From Chloroflexota bacterium (GTDB lineage Bacteria; Chloroflexota; Dormibacteria; Aeolococcales; Aeolococcaceae), in assembly GCA_005880985.1 (NCBI GenBank), contig VBIQ01000016.1, positions 60,070 through 124,069 of the forward strand: a stretch of 64,000 bases of DNA. Reading direction: 5' to 3'. A model generated the notes under the pieces. The model searched no databases and had not been told where the DNA came from. It was given only the letters and a program-made list of their open reading frames with translations. Positions 53,241-62,011 of the stretch are shown in pieces (within the stretch, counting starts at the first letter, position 1; every line of letters begins with the position of its first letter). The position numbers and the translations under genes were made by a program.

Positions 53241-54785
53241 TCAGATGGAACGGCCGGCCATGGCCCAGTGGGGATCGCGCAACCTGCGCTTGTAGAGCTT
53301 GCCGTTGGGATCGCGCGGCAGCGACTCGAGGAAGTCGATCGTGCGCGGGCACTTGTACCCGGCGAGGCGCTCGCGGCAGAAGGCGAGCAGCTCGTCCACC
53401 AGCGCCGAGCCGGCGGTGACCCCCTCGGCCGGTTCCACCACCGCCTTGACCTGCTCGCCCCAGTCGGCGTCGGGAATTCCGAACACGGCGACGTCGCCGA
53501 CCGCGGGATGGGTCAGCAACACCGCCTCGATCTCGGCGGGGTAGATGTTGACCCCGCCGGAGATGATCATGTCGGAGCGGCGGTCGCAGAGGAACAGGTA
53601 GCCGTCCTCGTCGAGGTAGCCGACGTCACCGACGGTGAAGAAGCCGTCGCGGCGACCCTCGCGGGTCTTCTCCTCGTCTCCGTGATACTTGAAGTCGGCG
53701 ACCGCGAGGCTCATGAAGACGGTGCCGATGGTGCGCGGCGGGCAGGGGTTGCCGTCGTCGTCGTAGACGCGGACATCGGAACCCGCCCAGGCCCGGCCCA
53801 CTGTGCCGGGATGCTCCAGCCATTCCGCCGGTGTCACCAGCGTCCCGCCGCCCTCGGTGGCCGCGTAGTACTCGTAGATGACCGGCCCCCACCACTCCAG
53901 CATCCGCCGCTTGACGTCGATCGGACACGGCGCGGCGCTGTGGATCACGTGGCTCAGCGAGCTGACGTCGAAACCGCTGCGCACCTGCTCCGGCAGCGCC
54001 AGCAGCCGGTGGAACTGGGTCGGCACCATGTGGCTGGTGGTGACGCCGTATCGCTGGATGCTGTGCAGGGTGCCCTCGGGGGTCCAGCGGTCCATCAGCA
54101 CCACCGTCTGGCCATTGTGCAGCGAGGTGGTGGCGAACACCATCACCGCCGTGTGGTAGAGCGGTGAGACGACGAGGTGGACGCCCTCGCCGCGCGGAAT
54201 GCCGAAGAGTCCGAGGAAACCGGTGAAGAGCTCGGCCACCAGGTCGGGGTCGGCATCGCTGGGGGCGCGCCTGACACCGCGGGGGCGGCCGGTGGTTCCC
54301 GAGGTGTAGTGCATCGGGCCGCCGGCAGAGCGCTCGGCGGGTCGTTCGGTCGGCATCCCGTCGAACAGCTCCCGGTAGCTGCGCAGGCCGGACACCGCTC
54401 CGGTGCCGAAGCACACGCCATCGGGAAGTCCCGCCGTCCTCGCCGCCTCGGTGCAGACACCGCCGAGCCGCTCCGAGCAGATGAGCGCCTCGGCACCGGA
54501 GTCCTCGAGGATGAAGGCGATCTCCGGCGCGGTGAGGTGGTGGTTGATCGGCGTGAGGTACCAGCCGCCCTGCAGCACGGCCAGGCACAGCTCGATCATC
54601 GCCGGCTCGTTGTCGAGCACCGCCGCCACCACGTCGCCCCGGCGCAAGCCCTGAGCACGCAGCCCGTGGACCAGCTGGTTGGCCCGCGCGGCGAGCTCGC
54701 CGTAGCTGACGGTGGTGCCCCCGGCATCGATCACCGCCGGGCGCGCCGGCTGCTCCGAGGCGATGTTCCACAGCCCCACCGTCAC
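53241..54785 (-). CDS. AMP-forming acyl-CoA ligase (FadD type)
   Basis: This 514-aa adenylating enzyme has the P-loop MHYTSGTTGRPRGVRR near residue 165, IYEYYAATEGGG, TVGDVGYLDEDGYLFLCDRRSDMIISGGVNIYP in segments, and the C-terminal Lys in PRDPNGKLYKRRLR. It activates a carboxylic acid as its CoA thioester. The GTG at 54785 has GGGAGGG 6 nt upstream; upstream in-frame sequence is not similar. It is the first gene of the 10-gene leftward operon, directly under a promoter with a GAAC-N2-GTTC operator. FadD17/FadD19-type steroid ligases are the best functional model. Confidence 0.9.
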   Translation of the reverse strand: MTVGLWNIASEQPARPAVIDAGGTTVSYGELAARANQLVHGLRAQGLRRGDVVAAVLDNEPAMIELCLAVLQGGWYLTPINHHLTAPEIAFILEDSGAEALICSERLGGVCTEAARTAGLPDGVCFGTGAVSGLRSYRELFDGMPTERPAERSAGGPMHYTSGTTGRPRGVRRAPSDADPDLVAELFTGFLGLFGIPRGEGVHLVVSPLYHTAVMVFATTSLHNGQTVVLMDRWTPEGTLHSIQRYGVTTSHMVPTQFHRLLALPEQVRSGFDVSSLSHVIHSAAPCPIDVKRRMLEWWGPVIYEYYAATEGGGTLVTPAEWLEHPGTVGRAWAGSDVRVYDDDGNPCPPRTIGTVFMSLAVADFKYHGDEEKTREGRRDGFFTVGDVGYLDEDGYLFLCDRRSDMIISGGVNIYPAEIEAVLLTHPAVGDVAVFGIPDADWGEQVKAVVEPAEGVTAGSALVDELLAFCRERLAGYKCPRTIDFLESLPRDPNGKLYKRRLRDPHWAMAGRSI

Positions 54786-54839
54786 GGGGGACCCTCCCGT
54801 ACCACTGCACCGCCGGGCGAACTCCGGTGGCGGGCCGCG

Positions 54840-54869
54840 AGTGTAGAACAAGTTCTCATTTGGAGGCAA
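54840..54869 (-). promoter_or_regulatory. Leftward promoter with KstR-like operator
   Basis: On the minus strand, TTGCCT (54864-54869) and TACACT (54840-54845) are 18 bp apart. The palindrome AGAACAAGTTCT (54845-54856) fills the downstream part of the spacer and touches the -10, where a bound repressor would block RNA polymerase. TAGAACAAGTTCTC fits seven of the eight fixed positions of the KstR consensus TnnAACnnGTTnnA, which I quote from memory. It would control the ligase-to-LLM operon. Confidence 0.6.
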
Positions 54870-54888
54870 GCGCGAACCGGGCCGCCGC

Positions 54889-54919
54889 TTGCCTTCGCGG
54901 CGAGAACGTGTTCCAATCT
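54889..54919 (+). promoter_or_regulatory. Rightward promoter with KstR-like operator
   Basis: On the plus strand, TTGCCT (54889-54894) is followed after 19 bp by a weak -10 CAATCT (54914-54919). GAGAACGTGTTCCA (54902-54915) lies in the spacer and again fits seven of eight fixed positions of TnnAACnnGTTnnA. The arrangement mirrors the leftward promoter: TTGCCT, 8-9 bp, GAAC-N2-GTTC, then the -10. It would control livM and the genes after it. Confidence 0.55.
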
Positions 54920-54992
54920 GTCGGCCGCTGGGACCCGCTCCCGGAGGTTCGCTGGGAAGGAGGACAGGGAAGAGCGGGATGGGAATGAGGCG

Positions 54993-56096
54993 GTGACCGC
55001 CGTGGTGGGCACACCGGCGCTCGCGGTGCGCGACGACGCCGCGGCGGAGAGGACATTCGTCGGCGCGCGCACCGCCATTGCGGCGGTCGGGGTGGTCGCG
55101 ATGCTGGCGCTGCCCCTGGTGCTGTCGATGCTCGACCGCCCCTCCTATCTGACCGCTGCGGTCTATGCCCTGATCCTCGGGCTCGCGGGCATCTCCCTGG
55201 TGGTGCTGCTCGGGTACGTCGGCCAGGTGTCGCTGGCGCAGTTCGCCTTCATGGGCATCGGCGCCATGGTGGTGGCGCGGCTGGCACCCCACATCGGCTA
55301 CTGGCCGTCGCTGCCGCTGGCCGGACTGCTCGCGGTGCCGGTCGGGCTGGTGGCGGCGGTGCCGGCCCTGCGGCTGCGCGGCATCTACCTCGCCGTCGCC
55401 ACCCTCGGCTTCAGCCAGGCGGTCGGCGCCGCCATCCTCCTCAACCCCTCGCTGGCCGGCGGGCCCATCCTCCACGTCGATCCGCCACACCTCGGCGGCA
55501 CCGCGCTGTCGAGCAGCCTGAGCAGCCGCAGCACGCTCTACCTGGTGGACCTCGGCATCGTCGCCGTCTTCGCCGCCTTCACCCTGGCCCTGCGCCACCG
55601 CAAGACCGGCCTCGCCTTCACCGCGGTGCGCGACAGCGAGCTGGCGGCCGCCTCGGTCGGCGTCAACGTCGTCAAGTACAAGATGCTGGCCTTCGCCCTC
55701 AGCGCCTTCTACGCCGGGGTCGCCGGCGGCATGTACATGGCACTCAATCCCGATGTCGACCCCCGCTTCTTCAGCGCCCTGACCGGCAGCATCCCACTGC
55801 TCATCGTGCTGGTGATCGGTGGCGTGACCTCGATCGGCGGCGCTCTGCTGGCCTGCTACTTCTACGCCATGGTGCCGCTGCTGCTGCCCCAGCTGATCAA
55901 CGGCCTGCTGCGCGCGGTCCACCTCGGGTCCTGGTTCAACTGGGACCTGACCATCGCCCTCTTCGGGGTGCTGCTGTTGCGGGGGCTGGTGAGCATGCCG
56001 CGGGGCATCGTCGGCGCCCTTGACGGCATCCTCAGGCGGATGGCGCTGCGCAGCGCGGACCAGACGGCGGGCGGTCGCCGCTCGGCGGTGTTCTGA
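54993..56096 (+). CDS. LivM-type ABC permease in the steroid divergon
   Basis: This 367-aa membrane protein has about nine spans and the LivM landmarks GLAGISLVVLLGYVGQVSLAQ, ALRLRGIYLAVATLGFSQAV and FTAVRDSELAAASVGVNVVKYK (the cytoplasmic coupling loop). GGVTSIGGALLACYFYAMVPL follows. The GTG at 54993 has GAGG 5-6 nt upstream; an overlapping ATG is closed by a stop. livG follows 2 bp later. No LivH, LivF or binding protein lies nearby, so the transporter is incomplete locally. Co-regulation with steroid genes suggests uptake of a steroid-derived or related compound. Confidence 0.88.
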   Translation: MTAVVGTPALAVRDDAAAERTFVGARTAIAAVGVVAMLALPLVLSMLDRPSYLTAAVYALILGLAGISLVVLLGYVGQVSLAQFAFMGIGAMVVARLAPHIGYWPSLPLAGLLAVPVGLVAAVPALRLRGIYLAVATLGFSQAVGAAILLNPSLAGGPILHVDPPHLGGTALSSSLSSRSTLYLVDLGIVAVFAAFTLALRHRKTGLAFTAVRDSELAAASVGVNVVKYKMLAFALSAFYAGVAGGMYMALNPDVDPRFFSALTGSIPLLIVLVIGGVTSIGGALLACYFYAMVPLLLPQLINGLLRAVHLGSWFNWDLTIALFGVLLLRGLVSMPRGIVGALDGILRRMALRSADQTAGGRRSAVF

Positions 56097-56098
56097 CC

Positions 56099-56899
56099 GT
56101 GCCGTTCTTCGCCGCCCGCAATGTCACCGTCCGCTTCGGGGGGCTGACCGCCCTCGAAGACGTCGACCTCACCATCAACCACTCCGAGATCGTCGGCCTC
56201 ATCGGTCCCAACGGCGCCGGCAAGACAACGCTGTTCAACTGCATCAGCGGCACCCAGCGCTGCGATCGCGGACGGATCGTCTTCAACGGACGCGACATCA
56301 CCCGGCTGCCGCCGCACCTGCGCGGCCGGCTGGGCCTCGGACGCACGTTCCAGACGGTGAAGCTCTTCCCCGACCTGACCGTCGAGGAGAACCTTCTGCT
56401 CGGCTGCCACGTGCGGATGGGCACCGGCGTCTTCAGCGACGGGCTGCACCTGCCGCGCAGTAGCCGGGCCCAGCAGCGGGCGGTGGCGGAGGCGGGAGAG
56501 CTCCTCGACTTCCTCGGTCTGCGGCCGATCGCCCGCCGCCGCGCCGCGGAGCTGCCGCTGGGCCAGCAGCGCCTGGTCGAGATCGGCCGCGCCCTGGCCA
56601 CCAAGCCGAGCCTGCTGCTGCTCGACGAGGCCACCTCGGGGATCAGCAAGAACGAGACCGGCGAGCTCGTTCAACTCCTGCGCAGTGTCCGCAGCGCCTA
56701 CCGGCTCAGCCTCCTCGTGGTCGAGCACGACATCGCGCTCGTCATGAACCTGTGCGACTTCGTCTACGTGCTCAACTTCGGCCGGATCCTGGCTGCCGGC
56801 TCGCCCGCCGAGGTGCGCCGGGACCCGGCGGTGGTGGAGGCCTACCTCGGTCACGTCGCCGAGGCCGCCGAGCCCGCCCCGGCGGTGGTGGTGTCATGA
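56099..56899 (+). CDS. LivG-type ABC transporter ATP-binding protein
   Basis: This 266-aa ATPase has Walker A GPNGAGKTT near residue 39, LGLGRTFQTVKLFPDLTVEEN (Q-loop), a degenerate signature ELPLGQQRLVEIGRAL, Walker B LLLLDEATSGIS and the H-loop VVEHDIALV. The GTG at 56099 is 2 bp after livM. The stop overlaps the exported protein's ATG by 4 bp. The missing LivF partner would have to come from elsewhere, for example the fused protein at 27.6-29.4 kb or an unseen locus. Confidence 0.92.
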   Translation: MPFFAARNVTVRFGGLTALEDVDLTINHSEIVGLIGPNGAGKTTLFNCISGTQRCDRGRIVFNGRDITRLPPHLRGRLGLGRTFQTVKLFPDLTVEENLLLGCHVRMGTGVFSDGLHLPRSSRAQQRAVAEAGELLDFLGLRPIARRRAAELPLGQQRLVEIGRALATKPSLLLLDEATSGISKNETGELVQLLRSVRSAYRLSLLVVEHDIALVMNLCDFVYVLNFGRILAAGSPAEVRRDPAVVEAYLGHVAEAAEPAPAVVVS

Positions 56900-58260
56900 G
56901 CCGGCGGCCGCCCCGGTGGCGGGCGGGTGCCGCCTGCGCGGGCGTCCTCGCCGTGCTGTTGCCGGCCACCCAGGCACGGGCGACCGCCGCCACCACCCTG
57001 GCCAGCTACGCCGGCCGGGCCGAGTCGTGGGGGCTCGACATGCGGGTGGTGCCCGTGAACCAGCGCGAGGAATTCCCCGACCTCGCCGACGAGTACTACC
57101 CGCACACCATGGCCGCGGTCGACTCGCTGCCGCACGCCGTCGCCGACGGCGAGTTCTTCGACCCCGGCGCGCTGGTGCGGGTCGGGCCGGGTGAGGGCAA
57201 CGGGGTCTATCTCCAGCCCAATGGCGCCCCACCCATCCTTCCCAACTATCCCTACATCGCCCAGACCACCAGCGACGCCAACAGCCGTCGCGACGTCGAC
57301 GCCGGCACCGGCCAGCCGTTCACGCCCGAGCCGGGGGTGCTGCCGGTGAAAGTGCCCGGCGCGCCACAGGCGACCGGCTTCGGCGCCGGGACCGCGCACG
57401 CGCACGCCGACGCCAGCCCCATGGGTGACGCCAAGGGGGCGGTGGCGAGCGTCAACCTCGGCGCCGTCAGCGCTGCCTCGATCAGCGGCGAGTCGAACGC
57501 CAAGTCGGTGGGCGGGGTGATCACCGCGACCACGACGACGACCATGAAGGACATCACCGCGCTGGGCGTCATCCACATCGCCGGCACCACCCTGACGGCT
57601 GCGCTCGAGACGGCCGGCCCGGGAACATCGAAGGCGACGGGCAGCGTGACCTACACCGGAGTGACCGTGGCGGGGACCCCGGCGACCATCGACCAGGACG
57701 GGCTCCATGTCGGGGGCAACAGCGTCTCCACCGCCCAGGCCAAGTCGGCGCTGCAGCAGCTGAACGCGGCGCTGGCGAAGGCCAACGCCCAGCTGGTGGC
57801 GTCGCAGGTGGTCACCACCCCCAAGAGCGACGCCACCACCGACACCATCACCAACGCGGTCGACGGGTTCGGCATCACCTTCGCCGACCCGCAGAACAAC
57901 CTGTCGGTGCTGATCTCCTTCGGTCATGCCGAGCTCAGTGCCCGCACCGTCCTGGGCGCGGCGTCGGACCTCGCCGTGCCACCTCCGATCAGCGTCCCGC
58001 CCGCAGCGGCGCCGGTGTCATCGGGCCCGGCGATGACCGACACGGTCCCGCTGACGGCGTCGGCAAGCGGTGGCGCGGTGACGCACCGGCTCACCCAGCG
58101 CCGGCACCGGCTGGCGTCGCTGCTGGTCGGTGCGCCGGGTCACATGCTGGTGCTGCCCTTCATCGCCGTCCCGGCGGAGCTGGTAATGATCGGTTTGCTG
58201 GTGCAGGCGTGGCGGATGCGCCGGCCGCCGGGTCTCGAGGAGGACCTGCTCGCGCTGTAG
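56896..58260 (+). CDS. Exported membrane-anchored protein of unknown function (steroid divergon)
   Basis: This 454-aa protein has a signal peptide (GAACAGVLAVLLPATQARA, residues 11-29). The first half carries many acidic and aromatic residues (DLADEYYPHTMAAVDSLP). Residues ~180-370 are repetitive beta-strand-rich sequence with long Thr/Ala/Gly runs. A C-terminal span (MLVLPFIAVPAELVMIGLLVQ) and basic tail follow. I recognise no family. It is coupled to livG by ATGA, so it may be an accessory surface part of the transporter. The protein after the other liv ATPase at 27 kb has the same architecture. Confidence 0.65.
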   Translation: MSRRPPRWRAGAACAGVLAVLLPATQARATAATTLASYAGRAESWGLDMRVVPVNQREEFPDLADEYYPHTMAAVDSLPHAVADGEFFDPGALVRVGPGEGNGVYLQPNGAPPILPNYPYIAQTTSDANSRRDVDAGTGQPFTPEPGVLPVKVPGAPQATGFGAGTAHAHADASPMGDAKGAVASVNLGAVSAASISGESNAKSVGGVITATTTTTMKDITALGVIHIAGTTLTAALETAGPGTSKATGSVTYTGVTVAGTPATIDQDGLHVGGNSVSTAQAKSALQQLNAALAKANAQLVASQVVTTPKSDATTDTITNAVDGFGITFADPQNNLSVLISFGHAELSARTVLGAASDLAVPPPISVPPAAAPVSSGPAMTDTVPLTASASGGAVTHRLTQRRHRLASLLVGAPGHMLVLPFIAVPAELVMIGLLVQAWRMRRPPGLEEDLLAL

Positions 58261-58309
58261 CGCCGAGGCCGGCTGCTACCGTGCGGGGCCACATCGCGGA
58301 GGATTGTCG

Positions 58310-59071
58310 TTGGGCCGGCTGGACGGATGCGTGGCGCTCATCACCGGCGCGGCGCGCGGACAGGGAGCGGCGGAGGCGCGGCTCTTCGCCGCCGAGGGTG
58401 CTCGGGTGATCGCCGCCGACATCCTCGACGACGACGGTGCGGCGCTGGCCGCCGAGCTCGGTGGCGGCGCTCGATTTCTCCACCTCGACGTCGCCGAGGA
58501 GCGGGACTGGACCGCGGCCGTCGCGACGATTCGCGCCGAGGCCGGACGGCTCGACGTACTGGTCAACAACGCCGGCGTGCTGAGCTTCGGCAGCATCCGC
58601 GACACCTCGCTGGACGAGTATCTGCGGGTGGTGCGGGTCAACCAGGTCGGGGTCTTCCTCGGCATGCGCGCGGTGATCCCGATCATGGCGGCGCAGCACG
58701 CGGGAGCCATCGTCAACATCTCCTCCACCGAGGGCATGGGCGGCATGCCTGGACTGGTGGCCTACGCGTCGTCCAAGTGGGCGGTGCGCGGCATGACCAA
58801 GGTCGCGGCACTCGAGCTCGGACCACTGGGCATCAGGGTCAACTCGGTCCATCCCGGCGGCGTCGACACGCCGATGGTGCCCCAGGCGCTGGGTGTCAGC
58901 GACAGCAGCCGCTGGTTCGCCGGCGTCCCTCTGGGACGGATCGGCACCCCCGATGAGGTGGCCAAGCTGGTGGCGTTCCTCGCCTCCGCCGAGAGCTCGT
59001 ACTGCACCGGAGCCGAGTTCGTCGCCGACGGCGGCATGATCGCCGGCATCACCGTCAGCGGGGTGGGTTGA
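58310..59071 (+). CDS. Hydroxysteroid-dehydrogenase-type SDR (FabG3-like)
   Basis: This 253-aa SDR has LITGAARGQGAAEARLFAAEG near residue 12 (shown here in part), NNAGVLSFG, NISSTEG with the catalytic Ser, and YASSKWAVRG with Tyr/Lys. The segment order and wording resemble the 3-alpha,20-beta-hydroxysteroid dehydrogenase group that includes Rv2002. I place the start at TTG 58310 because GGAGGA lies exactly 6 nt upstream; the TTG two codons earlier would have no spacing. The gap after the exported-protein gene is 49 bp, and TACCGT about 30 nt upstream could give a second promoter. Confidence 0.87.
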   Translation: MGRLDGCVALITGAARGQGAAEARLFAAEGARVIAADILDDDGAALAAELGGGARFLHLDVAEERDWTAAVATIRAEAGRLDVLVNNAGVLSFGSIRDTSLDEYLRVVRVNQVGVFLGMRAVIPIMAAQHAGAIVNISSTEGMGGMPGLVAYASSKWAVRGMTKVAALELGPLGIRVNSVHPGGVDTPMVPQALGVSDSSRWFAGVPLGRIGTPDEVAKLVAFLASAESSYCTGAEFVADGGMIAGITVSGVG

Positions 59072-59072
59072 G

Positions 59073-59270
59073 ATGCGGGTGGTGGTCGACCTCGGCGCCT
59101 GCGAGGGCAACGCGCGCTGCATGGACGTCGCTCCGGAGATCTTCGAGCTCGGTGACGACGACCAGGCGCGAGTGCTGATCGAGCGTCCGCCCGAGGAGCT
59201 GCGGGCCAAGGCCGAGCAGGCGGTGCGCCTGTGTCCGCGGGCGGCGATCAGCCTCGTCGAGGACCGATGA
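59073..59270 (+). CDS. [3Fe-4S] ferredoxin
   Basis: This 65-aa single-cluster ferredoxin has three ligands: C10 and C16 in ACEGNARCMD and C54 in RLCPRAAI. The residue where a 4Fe-4S protein keeps its extra Cys is Asn or Ala, so a 3Fe-4S cluster is expected. Ferredoxins of this kind give electrons to cytochromes P450, including steroid hydroxylases. No P450 gene is in the window. The gene starts 1 bp after the SDR stop and overlaps the chsH2-like gene by 4 bp. Confidence 0.9.
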   Translation: MRVVVDLGACEGNARCMDVAPEIFELGDDDQARVLIERPPEELRAKAEQAVRLCPRAAISLVEDR

Positions 59271-60271
59271 CGGCGCAGGTCGAGACCGGCTCGAGTCCGC
59301 AGGCGCCAGAACCAGAAGAGGAATCGCTGGCTGCCCGGCTGCAACGCTTCGTCGGGCGTCCGTCGCGCCCACCGGTCAGCGCCGCCGACCCCGTCAACCA
59401 GCCGATGGTCCGCCACTGGTGCGAGGCCATCGGCGACGGCAATCCCGTCTACACCGATCCCCAGGCGGCCGGCGCCTCGCGACACCGCGGCCTCGTCGCC
59501 CCGCCGACCATGCTCCAGGTGTGGAACATGCCGGGGCTGCGACCGGTGCCGCCGCTCCCCGGCGAGGACCAACTCGGCGAGCTGATAGGCATCCTCGATC
59601 AGGCGGGATACACCGCGATCGTCGCCACCAACTGCGAGCAGGAGTACGCGCGCTACCTGCGCCCCGGTGACCTCCTCAGCGCGACCTCGATGATCGAGGC
59701 GATCTCCGAGGAGAAGCGGACGGCGCTGGGATCCGGCTACTTCATCAACCTGCACGAAACCTACACCGATCAGCGGGGCGAGGTGGTCGGGACGATGATG
59801 CTGCGGGTGCTCAAGTTCCGGCCCAACGAGCGCGCCGAGTCGAGCCCGCCGGCGGCGCCGCCACGGCGACCGCGTCCGGTGGTCAACGATGACAACCGCT
59901 TCTTCTGGGAAGGCGTCGGTCGGGGTGAGCTGCTGATCCAGCGCTGCACCGGCTGCGCGCGGCTGCGACACCCACCGCGGCCGATGTGCCCCCACTGCCG
60001 GTCACTGGAGTGGGACACGCGCCGCTCCGGCGGGCGCGGCACCGTGTACAGCTATGTCATCCCCCACCATCCCCCGGTACCTCCCTTCACCTACCCGCAC
60101 GTCGTCGGGCTGATCGAGCTCGTGGAGGGAACCCGGCTGGTGTCCAACGTCATCGACATCGATCCTGCCGAGGTGCGCATCGGCATGCCGGTCGAGGTGT
60201 GCTTCATCACCGTCGACGACGAACTCGTGCTTCCGCAGTTCCGCCCGACCGTTGGCAACCGGGAGCGCTGA
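59267..60271 (+). CDS. chsH2: MaoC-like/DUF35 fusion, ChsH2-like
   Basis: This 334-aa two-domain protein has, at residues ~20-190, a MaoC-like hot-dog dehydratase half (VNQPMVRHWCEAIGDGNPVY, GLVAPPTMLQVWNMPG). Residues ~205-330 form a DUF35 half with an intact zinc ribbon (RCTGCARLRHPPRPMCPHC) and OB fold. ChsH2 (Rv3542c) of M. tuberculosis has the same build. ChsH1-ChsH2 hydrates an enoyl-CoA three-carbon steroid side chain, and the DUF35 part docks the Ltp2 aldolase. The gene order chsH2-chsH1-ltp2 is the same here. Confidence 0.88.
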   Translation: MTAQVETGSSPQAPEPEEESLAARLQRFVGRPSRPPVSAADPVNQPMVRHWCEAIGDGNPVYTDPQAAGASRHRGLVAPPTMLQVWNMPGLRPVPPLPGEDQLGELIGILDQAGYTAIVATNCEQEYARYLRPGDLLSATSMIEAISEEKRTALGSGYFINLHETYTDQRGEVVGTMMLRVLKFRPNERAESSPPAAPPRRPRPVVNDDNRFFWEGVGRGELLIQRCTGCARLRHPPRPMCPHCRSLEWDTRRSGGRGTVYSYVIPHHPPVPPFTYPHVVGLIELVEGTRLVSNVIDIDPAEVRIGMPVEVCFITVDDELVLPQFRPTVGNRER

Positions 60272-60272
60272 G

Positions 60273-60713
60273 GTGTCCACAGCCGCCCGGCCCTCGCCGC
60301 GCTTCGAGGAGGTGCACCTCGGCGACACGCTGCCCGAGCTGGCGATGGAGATCACCCCCACCCTGATCGTCTCCGCCGCCCTGGCCTCGCGCGACTTCCA
60401 GGACGTCCATCATGACGCCACCCTGGCTCGGCAGCACGGCATGCCCGACATCTTCATGAACATCCTCGCAACCAACGGCTTCGTCGGCCGGTTCATCACC
60501 GACTGGGCGGGGCCGGAGGCGCAGATTCGCAAGATTTCGGTGCGTCTCGGAGCCCCGAACTTCCCCGGCGACACCATGCGGATGACAGGGACGGTGACCG
60601 CGACGGAGCTTCAGGGCGGCGAGGGCGTGATCGACGTCGACGTTCGCGGCCGCAATCGCCTCGGCGATCACGTGGTCGCTTCGGTGAGCGTCTCGCTTCC
60701 CGCCGGCGGCTGA
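60273..60713 (+). CDS. chsH1: MaoC-family enoyl-CoA hydratase subunit, ChsH1-like
   Basis: This 146-aa hot-dog-fold protein carries the hydratase motif SRDFQDVHHDATLARQHGMP (Asp/His near residues 42-48) that supplies catalytic residues missing in the partner half. The GTG at 60273 is 1 bp after the chsH2-like stop. The length is close to that of Rv3541c. It is expected to pair with the MaoC half of the preceding gene product. Confidence 0.85.
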   Translation: MSTAARPSPRFEEVHLGDTLPELAMEITPTLIVSAALASRDFQDVHHDATLARQHGMPDIFMNILATNGFVGRFITDWAGPEAQIRKISVRLGAPNFPGDTMRMTGTVTATELQGGEGVIDVDVRGRNRLGDHVVASVSVSLPAGG

Positions 60714-60715
60714 CC

Positions 60716-61888
60716 GTGCATCCGATGCGCGACCGCACCGCCATCGCCGGCATCGGCGCCACCGAGTTCTCCAAGGACTCCCGCCGCACCGAGCTGCGCC
60801 TGGCGATCGAGGCGGTCAGCGCCGCCCTCGACGACGCCGGGCTCGACCCGGCCGAGGTCGACGGCATGGTCACCTACACCATGGACGGCAACGACGAGAT
60901 CGAGATCGCCGGCAGCATCGGCATCGGCGACCTCACCTTCTTCAGCCGCGTCCACCACGGCGGTGGAGCGGCTTGCGCCACCGTCGGCCAGGCGGCGATG
61001 GCGGTGGTGACCGGCGCCGCGCAGGTGGTGGTCTGCTACCGCGCCCTCAACGGACGTTCCTGGAGCCGCTTCGGCTCCGGCGTCCAGCAGCGCGCGACCG
61101 CACCCACCGCCGAGATGGTGCATTTCGGTTGGTACGCGCCGTTCGGCCTGCTGACACCCGCGCAGTGGGTGGCGATGTTCGCGCGCCGCTACATGCACGA
61201 GTACGGCGCCTCCAGCGAGGACTTCGGCCGGGTCACCGTCGCCGACCGGCGCCACGCCGCCACCAACCCGGCGGCATGGTTCTACCAGCGCCCCATCACC
61301 CTCGAGGACCACCAGTCGTCACGGATGATCGCCGACCCGCTGCGCCTGCTCGACTGCTGCCAGGAGAGCGACGGCGCCGTCGCCCTGGTGGTGACCAGCG
61401 CCGAGCGCGCCCGCGACCTGCGTCAGCGACCGGCCCTGATCCGCGCCGCCGCCCAGGGAGCCGGAGGCGACCAGGAGGTGATGACCAGCTACTACCGCAA
61501 CGACATCGGCGGGTTGGAGGAGATGGGTGTCATTGCGCGCGCGCTGTGGCCCGCCGCCGGGCTCGGTCCCGCGGATATCCAGACCGCGGTGCTCTACGAC
61601 CACTTCACCCCGTTCGTGCTGAGCCAGCTGGAGGAGCTGGGGTTCTGCGGGCGCGGGGAGGCGTCGGGGTTCGTCCGCGATGGCAACCTGGAGATGGGCG
61701 GCCGCCTGCCCAGCAACACCCACGGCGGCCAGCTCGGCGAGGCGTACATCCACGGCATGAACGGCATCAGCGAGGCGGTGCGCCAGGTACGCGGCACCGC
61801 CATCAACCAGGTCGACGGCGTGGAGAACGTGCTGGTGACGGCGGGCACGGGTGTGCCCACTAGCGCGCTGGTGCTGTCTCGCGCCTGA
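60716..61888 (+). CDS. ltp2: Thiolase-fold retro-aldolase, Ltp2-like
   Basis: This 390-aa protein has the thiolase fold with the Ltp2 landmarks AVLYDHFTPFVLSQLEELGFC (candidate catalytic Tyr) and NTHGGQLGEAYIHGMNGI. It begins RTAIAGIGATEFSKDS. Ltp2 cleaves the C-C bond that releases propionyl-CoA from the steroid D-ring side chain and needs the DUF35 domain of ChsH2. The GTG at 60716 is 2 bp after the chsH1-like stop. The last ~70 bp recur, diverged, at 63.5 kb. Confidence 0.87.
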   Translation: MHPMRDRTAIAGIGATEFSKDSRRTELRLAIEAVSAALDDAGLDPAEVDGMVTYTMDGNDEIEIAGSIGIGDLTFFSRVHHGGGAACATVGQAAMAVVTGAAQVVVCYRALNGRSWSRFGSGVQQRATAPTAEMVHFGWYAPFGLLTPAQWVAMFARRYMHEYGASSEDFGRVTVADRRHAATNPAAWFYQRPITLEDHQSSRMIADPLRLLDCCQESDGAVALVVTSAERARDLRQRPALIRAAAQGAGGDQEVMTSYYRNDIGGLEEMGVIARALWPAAGLGPADIQTAVLYDHFTPFVLSQLEELGFCGRGEASGFVRDGNLEMGGRLPSNTHGGQLGEAYIHGMNGISEAVRQVRGTAINQVDGVENVLVTAGTGVPTSALVLSRA

Positions 61889-62011
61889 CCCAGACCTATC
61901 TTCGCGCGTATCGTCCGGCCAAATGGCTGCACGGAAGGGTGAGGTGACAGAGTACCGCGGTCGGCGTGCGTGGGCGCGACAAGTGCTGATCGCAAGGTCA
62001 CCAACACAAGA

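Noticed and set aside
54786..55922. N-terminal extension of the acyl-CoA ligase
   Set aside because: It is antisense to livM and crosses the divergent promoter region. The ligase domain starts at the GTG at 54785 behind GGGAGGG.
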